A DNA stretch of 9,130 nt from QHVT01 sp036387915 (GTDB lineage Bacteria; Acidobacteriota; Thermoanaerobaculia; Gp7-AA8): positions 1 through 9,130 of the forward strand of contig DASVSV010000153.1 of the NCBI GenBank assembly GCA_036387915.1. The letters are read 5' to 3'. Shown here piece by piece: positions 1 to 5,824 of this stretch; position 1 is the stretch's first letter, and every line of letters begins with the position of its first letter. The position numbers were made by a program, and so were the translations under genes. The notes beneath the pieces were generated by a model. It was not told the origin of the DNA and searched no databases. It was given only the letters and a program-made list of their open reading frames with translations.

Positions 1-27
1 GGGTGGGCGGGCTGAAGCCACGCCCTA
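1..27. repeat. possible tail of a dispersed G-rich repeat
   Basis: The first 14 bases, GGGTGGGCGGGCTG, match positions 4545-4559 inside the large hairpin repeat except for one missing G. They also resemble 9112-9124. The next bases (GAAGCCACGCCCTA) do not match either copy. The window may therefore open just inside a third copy whose conserved arm lies to the left of position 1. The match is short and of low complexity, so this is tentative. Bases 28-84, between this point and the first ribosome binding site, show no convincing -35/-10 pair or operator. Confidence 0.3.
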
Positions 28-84
28 CGTTTCCAAACTGCAACGCATCTGGACCGGTTTCCGTCACACAATCAGTCATCAACC

Positions 85-92
85 AGAAGGAG
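85..92 (+). promoter_or_regulatory. Shine-Dalgarno site of the VWA-like gene
   Basis: AGAAGGAG lies eight bases before the ATG at 101. It is a strong anti-16S match at good spacing and fixes the start of the first gene. The other genes in the window lack a comparably strong, well-spaced site. Confidence 0.85.
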
Positions 93-100
93 CGTCTTCC

Positions 101-2179
101 ATGAAGAAGCGCGCGCTGTTTTGCGGAGTCGTTCTCGCGACCCTCTCCGCGATCGGTTTTGCCCAGCAATTCACCGAGTCCCTCCAGGTCACGGTCATCG
201 AAGTGCCGGTCACGGTCGTCGGCCGTGACGGCAAGTCCGTGGCCGGGCTGACGAAAGAGGACTTCGAAGTCACCGACGACGGGAAGAAGGTCAACCTGGT
301 CGGCTTCGAAGTCATCAACATGAACCGCGCCTCGGTCGAGGACAACGCCACGCCGCTGCCTCCCGCGGCGTACCGCAACTTCCTCCTCCTCTTCGACCTC
401 GCCAACGCCTCGCCCGTCTCGCTGGGGCGGGCCCAGGTCGCGGCGCGGGAGTTCGTCTCGTCGCAGATCGGCCGGCGCGATCTCGCTGCCGTGGCGACCT
501 TCAGCGTCGAGCACGGACTGCAGGTCGTGACCAGCTTCACCAGCGACCGCAACACGCTCGCTCACGCCATCGCCACGCTCGGTCAGAAGGACTACTTCAA
601 AGTCGCCGACCCGCTGCGCGTCGCTCCTCCGGACCGCGGCGTGACGCAGCCGGGCGGGCCGCGCGGCCAGGGCGGGGACGAGACCGGCGCCGAGCTCGCG
701 CTGGAGCGTCTCTTCGAGTATGACCGGGAGACGGCGCGCGCCAACGACGAAGAGATGCGCGGCCGGCTGCGCAAGCAGCTCACGCAGTTCGGCACCGTCG
801 CGCGCATGCTCGACTCGCTGCGCGGGCAGAAGCAGATCATCCTGTTGTCCGAGGGATTCGATCCGAAGCTCGTGCAGGGACGGCAGGACCTTTCGGCGCA
901 AGCCACTCAGCAGCAGAACGACGCCGTGCTGCGCGGCGAGATCTGGAACGTCGACAGCGACGACCGTTACGGCAACGCCACCGCGTCGTCCGAGATCAAC
1001 CAGATGGCCGAAGTCTTCCGCCGCTCCGACGTCACCCTGCACGCCATCGACATCAAGGGACTGCGCACCGACGTCGACGCCAGCGCGGGGGTGAAGAAAA
1101 CGTCCAACGAAGGACTGTTCATGCTCACCCGCCCCACCGGCGGCGCCGTCTTCAAGAACAGCAACCAGCTCGGCGAGACCTTCGCCAAACTGCTCCAGCA
1201 GCAGGAAGTGGTCTACCTCCTGGCGTTCGAAACGAAGGCCGAAAAGGCCGGCAAGTTCCACCAGATCAAAGTCAAAGTGCCGAAGGCGCGCGGTGCGCGC
1301 GTCAATCACCGCCAGGGATATTACGAGTCGACCGCGAGGTCGTCGGCGCTCGAGCAGACCCTCTCGCTGGCCGACATCATGATGACCGACGCGAACGTGC
1401 GCGACGTGCCGTTCACCGTCGCGGCCATGCCGATGCCGGCCAGGAGCGGCGGCGCGCGGCTGCCGGTCGTCGTCGAGATCCCGGGGGCCGGTCTGCTGGA
1501 GAAGATCACCGGCAACTCCGTCACCGCGTCGATCTTCGTCTACGCCTTCGACGACCAGTACCAGATCAAGGACTACCTGCAGCAGCGCATCACCTTCGAC
1601 CTCGCCAAGAGCCGCGACCAGCTCACGAAGTCCGGCATGCGCTACGTCGGCATGCTCAATCTCCCCGCGGGCAAGTACGCGGTGAAAGCGTTGGCGCGCG
1701 TGGAGGAGACGGGGCGCGTCGGCTTCCTGCGCACCGACATCGACGTCCCGGCGACGAGTGGTCCGAGCATCCTGCCGCCCGTGTTCGTCAACGATCGCAG
1801 CGGCTGGATCAACGTCGCCGAGCCGGGGAAGGGCGCGAACGCCGCGGCTGCATTCACGGCCGCGGGACGCGCGTTCGCTCCGTCGAGCGGACCGACGCTG
1901 AAGAATGACGGCGCGTACCGTGTCGCGCTCTTCGTACACGACATGCCGCCGGAAGATCTCCAGATCGCGCCGGCCGTGATCGCCGCCGACGGCAGCAGCT
2001 CCCCCAACGTGCCCCTGGCGCTGGTCGGACGCACTCCCGCCGACGCCGAGGGCGCGGCCAAGGTGCTGCTCGAGTTCAAGCCGGCGAAGATGGCCGCGGG
2101 CAATTACACGCTGCAGCTCACCGTCACGCCGAAAGGTGCGCAGCCGTCCGTGGTCGCGGTACCCTTCCGCGTCGAGTGA
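101..2179 (+). CDS. secreted VWFA-related (acidobacterial-type) domain protein
   Basis: This 692-residue protein is probably exported. Residues 1-21 form a Sec signal peptide (MKKR, a hydrophobic core, then GFA before QQ). Residues about 30-60 contain a short beta-rich segment with the phrase 'GLTKEDFEVTDDGK', typical of the VWFA-related acidobacterial family (TIGR03436-like). A von Willebrand A-type Rossmann region follows at about 94-408. It includes strand LLLFD with D99, strand KQIILLSEGFD at 244-254, and the family's closing segment ending in RQGYYES near 404-409. The metal site is degenerate: DLANAS at 99-104 replaces the canonical DxSxS, so ordinary MIDAS-type metal binding is doubtful. 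Residues 409-692 are beta-rich with no motif I can name, probably an extracytoplasmic binding or structural region. The start is set by the strong Shine-Dalgarno at 85-92. The stop overlaps the GTG of the next gene, implying one operon and a shared process. Ligand and role are unknown; family assignment is firm, function is not. Confidence 0.85.
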   Translation: MKKRALFCGVVLATLSAIGFAQQFTESLQVTVIEVPVTVVGRDGKSVAGLTKEDFEVTDDGKKVNLVGFEVINMNRASVEDNATPLPPAAYRNFLLLFDLANASPVSLGRAQVAAREFVSSQIGRRDLAAVATFSVEHGLQVVTSFTSDRNTLAHAIATLGQKDYFKVADPLRVAPPDRGVTQPGGPRGQGGDETGAELALERLFEYDRETARANDEEMRGRLRKQLTQFGTVARMLDSLRGQKQIILLSEGFDPKLVQGRQDLSAQATQQQNDAVLRGEIWNVDSDDRYGNATASSEINQMAEVFRRSDVTLHAIDIKGLRTDVDASAGVKKTSNEGLFMLTRPTGGAVFKNSNQLGETFAKLLQQQEVVYLLAFETKAEKAGKFHQIKVKVPKARGARVNHRQGYYESTARSSALEQTLSLADIMMTDANVRDVPFTVAAMPMPARSGGARLPVVVEIPGAGLLEKITGNSVTASIFVYAFDDQYQIKDYLQQRITFDLAKSRDQLTKSGMRYVGMLNLPAGKYAVKALARVEETGRVGFLRTDIDVPATSGPSILPPVFVNDRSGWINVAEPGKGANAAAAFTAAGRAFAPSSGPTLKNDGAYRVALFVHDMPPEDLQIAPAVIAADGSSSPNVPLALVGRTPADAEGAAKVLLEFKPAKMAAGNYTLQLTVTPKGAQPSVVAVPFRVE

Positions 2180-4275
2180 CTCCGAAGAAACGCAACCTAC
2201 TCATGTTCGCGGCGGCGGCGATCCTCATCGTCGCCGCCGCGGTTTTTTTTCTGCGGCAGCGCGCCGGCGGCGACCCGGACATCATCCTCGTCACCATCGA
2301 CACGCTGCGCGCGGACTGCATCAGCTTCAGTGGCCGGAGCAACGTCAGGACGCCCTTCCTCGACGAGCTCGCGGCGCAGGGGATCTATTTCGAAAACGCG
2401 CACGCGCACAACGTCGTGACGCTGCCCTCGCACACCAACATCCTCACCGGCCTGCTGCCGTATCAGCACGGCGTGCGCGACAACGCCGGCTTCACGCTCG
2501 ACAACAAGCCGAAGCAGGTCGAGGCCGCGGCCAAGAAGCGGACCGTCGCCGCCGTGCTGCGCGAGCGTGGCTACGCCGCGGGCGCGTTCGTGGCCGCGTA
2601 TCCCCTCGACTCGCACTTTGGACTGGACGCCGACTTTGACGTCTACGACGACGCATACGGCAAGTCCGCGGGTGCGTCAGATTTCGACGTGCCGGAGCGC
2701 TCCGCGACCGAAGTGCTGGGGGCGGCGCGGGCGTGGTGGGACTCGGTGGGGGAGAAGAAGAAGTTCCTGTGGGTGCACGTCTACGACCCGCACGCGCCGT
2801 ACGAGCCGCCCTCGCCGTTCAAGGAGCAGTATCCCGATGTGCCGTACTACGGTGAAGTGGCGGCGACGGACGACGCGCTCGGCCGGTTCCTGCGGCCGAT
2901 CCTCGAAGCACGTCCGGAGACGCTGGTCATCGTCACCGCCGATCACGGGGAAGGGCAGGGGGAGCACGGCGAAATGACGCACGGCCTCTTCGCGTACGAG
3001 GAGACGCTGCACGTGCCGCTGATTCTCTACGAGAAGAACCGCATCGCGCCGCGCCGCGAGCAGGCATTCGTCCGTCACACGGACATCGTCCCGACGCTCC
3101 TCGCGCGGCTCGGCATCGAGAAGCCGGCCGAGCTGACGGGCGAATCGCTCCTCAGTCTGAAAGCGCCACGCGACACGTACTTTGAGGCGCTCTGGGGCAC
3201 GCTCAACCTCGGCTGGGCGCCGCTGGTCGGTATGATCCACGACGGTCACAAGTACATCGACCTGCCGCTCGCGGAGCTGTACGACCTCGGCAAGGATCCG
3301 GCCGAGAAGAAGAACCTCCTCGACGAGAACCGTCGCATGACGACGCGCATCCGCGGCCTGCTCGCGTCGGCCGCGCCGCCTGCGACTCAGAACAACGACC
3401 GCAACGTCACGCCGGACGAAGCGAAGAAGCTGATGAGCCTCGGCTATCTCACCGGCACCGCCGCGGCGAAGAAGACCTACACCGCCGACGACGATCCGAA
3501 GAATCTCGTGACCTACTACGCGCGCCTCAACGCCGCCATCGAGCACCATCGCAAGGGGGAGTGGGACGAGGCCGTTGCCGTCGCGGAGAAACTCGCGCGC
3601 GAGCGGCCCGAGATGTCGCTGGCCAGGGACCTCCTCGCGCGCGTGCTGCAGCAGACCGAGCACGGCGCGCAGGCCGAGGAGGTGTTGCGCGAGGCTGTCG
3701 CCGCGGGCACCGCCAGCGACGCGATGAAGAAGCGCCTCGGGCTGATGCTCAGCGAGAAAGGGGAGGCCGCCGAAGCGGTGCGCCTGCTGGCCGCATTCGC
3801 CGCCACCAACGATCCCGCGCTGCTCAACGCGTACGGCATCGCCCTGGCCGACCTCGGACGCCCGCGCGAGGCCGTGCAGCAGTTCCAGCGCGCGCTGCAG
3901 CTCGATCCACGGAATGCCCTCGCGTTCCAGAACCTCGGCATCGTGGCGCTGCGCGCCGGCAATGTCGACGCGGCCGGACAGAACCTCACCCGCGCCCTCG
4001 AGCTCAATCCGAAACTGCCCCGCGCCCTGAACACCCTCGGCGTCGTGTTCGCGCGCCGTAACGATTTCCCCCGCGCCGTCGACGCCTGGCAGCGCGCCGT
4101 CGCCCTCGACCCGCGCCAGTACGACGCGCTCTTCAACCTGGGCATGGTCGCCGGCCGCGCCGGCCGCCGCGACGAAGCGCGCAAAGCGCTGACGCAGTTC
4201 GTGAACACCGCCCCGCCGGCCCGGTACGCGGAGGACATTGCAACCGCGAGAAGGGCGCTGGCGAGCTTGCGCTGA
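2176..4275 (+). CDS. membrane-anchored sulfatase-superfamily protein with C-terminal TPR repeats
   Basis: This 699-residue protein begins with a basic stretch (TPKKR) and one transmembrane helix (about residues 8-26), which should place the rest in the periplasm. Residues about 35-390 are an alkaline-phosphatase/sulfatase-fold domain: the first metal strand IILVTIDTLRAD with D42, a nucleophile-region motif TLPSHT starting at T82, HG at 98-99, the second metal motif TADHGEG with D256/H257, and H269. Where classical sulfatases have the formylglycine precursor in C/S-x-P-S-R, this protein has T-L-P-S-H. It may therefore use threonine directly, as phosphotransferase or phosphodiesterase members of the superfamily do; it may not be a true sulfatase. 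Residues about 447-699 carry roughly seven TPR units, the last four (552, 582, 617, 652) being the clearest. The GTG start overlaps the preceding stop (GTGA) with no good Shine-Dalgarno, suggesting translational coupling. An ATG at 2203 is an alternative but would remove the basic residues before the helix. The substrate is unknown. Confidence 0.87.
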   Translation: MTPKKRNLLMFAAAAILIVAAAVFFLRQRAGGDPDIILVTIDTLRADCISFSGRSNVRTPFLDELAAQGIYFENAHAHNVVTLPSHTNILTGLLPYQHGVRDNAGFTLDNKPKQVEAAAKKRTVAAVLRERGYAAGAFVAAYPLDSHFGLDADFDVYDDAYGKSAGASDFDVPERSATEVLGAARAWWDSVGEKKKFLWVHVYDPHAPYEPPSPFKEQYPDVPYYGEVAATDDALGRFLRPILEARPETLVIVTADHGEGQGEHGEMTHGLFAYEETLHVPLILYEKNRIAPRREQAFVRHTDIVPTLLARLGIEKPAELTGESLLSLKAPRDTYFEALWGTLNLGWAPLVGMIHDGHKYIDLPLAELYDLGKDPAEKKNLLDENRRMTTRIRGLLASAAPPATQNNDRNVTPDEAKKLMSLGYLTGTAAAKKTYTADDDPKNLVTYYARLNAAIEHHRKGEWDEAVAVAEKLARERPEMSLARDLLARVLQQTEHGAQAEEVLREAVAAGTASDAMKKRLGLMLSEKGEAAEAVRLLAAFAATNDPALLNAYGIALADLGRPREAVQQFQRALQLDPRNALAFQNLGIVALRAGNVDAAGQNLTRALELNPKLPRALNTLGVVFARRNDFPRAVDAWQRAVALDPRQYDALFNLGMVAGRAGRRDEARKALTQFVNTAPPARYAEDIATARRALASLR

Positions 4276-4283
4276 ACTCAGTC

Positions 4284-4309
4284 CCCTCTCCCCGCGCACG
4301 GGGAGAGGG
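4284..4309 (+). terminator. stem-loop after the VWA-sulfatase operon
   Basis: CCCTCTCCCC (4284-4293) and GGGGAGAGGG (4300-4309) form a perfect 10-bp stem with a six-base loop, starting nine bases after the sulfatase stop codon. There is no T-tract after it, so it is not a textbook intrinsic terminator. It may instead stabilise the 3' end of the mRNA or assist termination. The arm sequence recurs inside the neighbouring palindromic element (4370-4398), so it may be part of that repeat family and not a dedicated terminator. Confidence 0.45.
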
Positions 4310-4316
4310 TTAGGGT

Positions 4317-4512
4317 CAATGGCCTTAACTTAGCGCAATTTGCACGACCCCTCACCCGCCCTTCGGGCACCCTCTCTCCGCTCACCGCGGGGAGAGGGGC
4401 AACAAACATGGCTCTCGCCAGACGCTCCATTTGTTGCCCTTCTCCCCTCGTGAGGGGAGAAGGTGCCGAAGGCGGATGAGGGGTTTTCGCTCGCGCTAAG
4501 TTAAGGCCATTG
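4317..4512. repeat. MITE-like nested palindromic element with 20-bp terminal inverted repeats
   Basis: The ends at 4317-4336 and 4493-4512 are perfect 20-bp inverted repeats (inner part CCTTAACTTAGCGC / GCGCTAAGTTAAGG). The interior is itself palindromic. GCCC-TTC-GGGC forms a hairpin at 4358-4368. A 12-bp stem with one G-T pair lies at 4370-4381/4387-4398. GGGCAACAAA (4397-4406) pairs with TTTGTTGCCC (4430-4439). An 11-12 bp hairpin lies at 4438-4463. The segment at 4464-4484 is an imperfect complement of 4348-4370. The whole ~196 bp can therefore fold as one branched structure. It encodes no protein. No target-site duplication is evident beside the terminal repeats. It sits between convergent genes, as expected of a tolerated REP- or MITE-type insertion; mobility is inferred from structure only. 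Confidence 0.7.
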
Positions 4513-4515
4513 GAC

Positions 4516-4632
4516 TGTCATCCCGAGCGTGAGTCGAGGGACCTGGGTGGGCGGGGCTGCGACACTCGTCCTCGGGCTCAGGCTGCGCGCCCCCTCCCGC
4601 GCAGGTCCCTCGACTCGACGCTCGGGATGACA
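4516..4632. repeat. ~117-bp hairpin repeat beginning TGTCATCCCGAGCG
   Basis: The left arm 4516-4545 and right arm 4602-4632 are inverted copies differing by one inserted base (a G in the right arm). They enclose a G/C-rich centre of about 56 bases. The left arm and the first bases of the centre recur at 9082-9123. Transcribed from either side it would form a long stem, so it could act as a bidirectional barrier between the sulfatase operon on the left and mazG-yidD on the right. Arms starting TGTCATCC followed by GAGC resemble abundant intergenic repeats of several environmental phyla; that resemblance is from memory. Bases 4633-4681, to its right, hold nothing recognisable. Confidence 0.75.
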
Positions 4633-4681
4633 CGGTGGATGACGCTACGCACGTTGGGTCGCTCTTCGTGAGGGCTCCGTT

Positions 4682-4736
4682 GACCCTTCGCTTCGCTCAG
4701 GGTTTGTGTGCGGGACCCTTCGCTTCGCTCAGGGTT
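4682..4736. repeat. two 23-bp direct repeats, the second overlapping the end of yidD
   Basis: Positions 4682-4704 and 4714-4736 are identical 23-mers (GACCCTTCGCTT followed by CGCTCAGGGTT), with starts 32 bases apart. Each has short ACCCT/AGGGT complementary ends and so can form a small hairpin. The second copy contributes the TGA stop of the minus-strand yidD gene (4729-4731) and its last codons. Short repeats of this kind are frequent in intergenic DNA of high-GC environmental bacteria. No protein-coding role is supported for the pair. Confidence 0.75.
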
Positions 4737-5043
4737 CGTCGACGGTCCCCGCAGCCGTCCACGGCCCGCACCGCGCGATCCTCCAGGCCGTCTTCGCGCC
4801 CCCCTTCCCGAACCCGTACCTGGCGATCGCCGCCCGCCCGTAGGCGGAGCACGTCGGCTCGAAGCGGCAGGTGACGCGGCCGCGCAGGCGCGGGGAGACG
4901 TGGGCGCGGTATTCGTCGATGACGAAGAGCGCACCGCGGGCGGCGAAGCCGCGGCCGTGCGGTACGGCGAAGTCGTGGATCGCGACGATCAGTACGATCG
5001 CGATGATGATCAGGCGCGCTCTGCGGCCTTTGCCTCGTCCCAC
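4729..5043 (-). CDS. yidD: YidD-type membrane protein insertion efficiency factor
   Basis: This 104-residue protein carries the YidD signature: an amphipathic YRAHVSP segment, then CRFEPTCSAYG (C59, C65), an alanine-rich helix, KGG at 80-82, and W-R-I-A-RC-GPW (C92) near the end. YidD is a small inner-membrane-associated protein that helps YidC/Sec-dependent insertion of membrane proteins. The family is usually about 70-90 residues. This one has an N-terminal extension with a real hydrophobic helix (residues about 11-25, LIIIAIVLIVAI) and a linker before the conserved core. The start is GTG at 5043, inside the end of mazG, with GAGGAG eleven bases upstream; no other start exists in frame before the core. 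The genes overlap by 34 nt, so translation is probably coupled to mazG. It is not beside rpmH-rnpA-yidC, where yidD often lies. Its stop falls in a 23-bp repeat, but the C-terminus length is normal. Confidence 0.87.
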   Translation of the reverse strand: MGRGKGRRARLIIIAIVLIVAIHDFAVPHGRGFAARGALFVIDEYRAHVSPRLRGRVTCRFEPTCSAYGRAAIARYGFGKGGAKTAWRIARCGPWTAAGTVDEP

Positions 5044-5777
5044 AGTTTGTCCATCTCCTCGAGAGTGAGCTGCTCGAAATTCGGGGCGCGCGATTCCATC
5101 GACTGGAAGCGGCTCATGAACTTGCGGTTCGTCGACTGCAGCGCTTCCTCCGGATTCACGTTCACCTTGCGGGCGATGTTGGCGATGGTGAAGAGCAGGT
5201 CGCCGATCTCCTCGTGCACGTGCGCAGTGTCGCCCGACGCGACGGCCTCGCGGAGCTCGGCCAGCTCTTCGTCGATCTTGTCGAACACGTCCTCGGTGCG
5301 CCGCCAGTCGAAGCCGACGCGCGACGCTTTCTCCGTCAGCCGCGATGCTTTCAAGAGCGCGGGCATCGACTGCGGCACGCCGGCCAGGAGGCTCTTGTTC
5401 TCCGCCTGTCTTTCCGCCTGTTTGAGCTTCTCCCAGTTCGTGAGCACCTGCTCCGCGTCCTTCGCCTCCACGTCGCCGAAGACGTGCGGATGACGGCGCA
5501 CGAGCTTGTCGTGGATGGCGGTGATCGAGTCGTAGATGTCGAACGTCCCTTCCTCGCGCGTGATCTCCGCGACGAAGACCGCTTCGAGCAGCATGTCGCC
5601 GATCTCCTCGAGCAGCGCGGCGCGGTCGTCGCGGTCGATGGCGTCCACGACCTCATACGCTTCCTCGATGACGTACGGCTTCAGATCGGGCAAGGTCTGC
5701 TTCGCATCCCACGGGCAACCGCCGGGTCCGCGAAGGCGGGTCATGAGCTGGACGAGGTCGTCGAAGGAGCGTTTCAT
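5010..5777 (-). CDS. mazG: MazG nucleoside triphosphate pyrophosphohydrolase
   Basis: MazG hydrolyses (d)NTPs to the monophosphate and pyrophosphate in the cytoplasm, clearing damaged nucleotides; in E. coli it also affects ppGpp levels. The 255-residue product matches the two-domain form (E. coli about 263). It opens with LMTRLRGPGGCPWDAKQT, the hallmark N-terminus. The first metal motif is EExxE at 38-42 with ExxD at 58-61 (EEIGD). The second MazG half has EELAEL near 170 and EEIGDLLF near 188-195, ending with the NRKF segment near 220. All expected acidic residues are present, so it should be active. I chose the ATG at 5777 because it places CPWD at the same distance from the start as in E. 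coli. ATGs at 5786 and 5810 are in-frame alternatives, and none has a good Shine-Dalgarno. It is the first gene of a minus-strand pair with yidD and diverges from the histidine kinase gene. Confidence 0.93.
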   Translation of the reverse strand: MKRSFDDLVQLMTRLRGPGGCPWDAKQTLPDLKPYVIEEAYEVVDAIDRDDRAALLEEIGDMLLEAVFVAEITREEGTFDIYDSITAIHDKLVRRHPHVFGDVEAKDAEQVLTNWEKLKQAERQAENKSLLAGVPQSMPALLKASRLTEKASRVGFDWRRTEDVFDKIDEELAELREAVASGDTAHVHEEIGDLLFTIANIARKVNVNPEEALQSTNRKFMSRFQSMESRAPNFEQLTLEEMDKLWDEAKAAERA

Positions 5778-5787
5778 GAGGGCCATT

Positions 5788-5807
5788 CTGACAGCGAGTG
5801 CTGTTAG
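5788..5807. promoter_or_regulatory. dyad between divergent mazG and kinase genes
   Basis: CT-G-ACAGC-GAGT-GCTGT-T-AG is an inverted repeat with seven of eight arm positions paired around a four-base centre. It lies in the 47-bp gap between the mazG start (5777) and the kinase ATG (5825), where both promoters must act unless they lie inside the genes. It could be an operator for either gene or a leader hairpin. The half-sites run opposite to an E. coli LexA box (CTGT-N8-ACAG), so I do not call it an SOS box. TAGCAT at 5805-5810 is a weak -10 candidate for the kinase, with no matching -35. Confidence 0.25.
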
Positions 5808-5824
5808 CATGCTCGCCGACGTTC

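Noticed and set aside
28..84. Sigma-70-type promoter before the VWA-like gene
   Set aside because: Weak -35-like and -10-like hexamers (TGGACC at 50-55, CACAAT at 67-72) are only 11 bases apart, too close for a standard promoter.
2677..4299. A minus-strand open frame of 540 codons opposite the sulfatase/TPR gene
   Set aside because: It has no family motifs and is low in complexity. The plus-strand frame contains the full catalytic and TPR motifs.
4317..4512. CRISPR array or tandem repeat array in the intergenic gap
   Set aside because: The repeats are inverted and nested, with no regularly spaced identical units and unique spacers, and no cas gene is nearby.
4578..4934. A minus-strand frame running through the repeats, with phrases such as PERSEGS and LSEAKG
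   Set aside because: Those phrases are translations of the 23-bp direct repeats, a known kind of spurious ORF, and the rest lies out of frame over yidD.
5788..5807. LexA/SOS box upstream of mazG and the kinase
   Set aside because: The half-sites are ACAG...CTGT, the reverse of the E. coli CTGT-N8-ACAG arrangement, and the spacing also differs.
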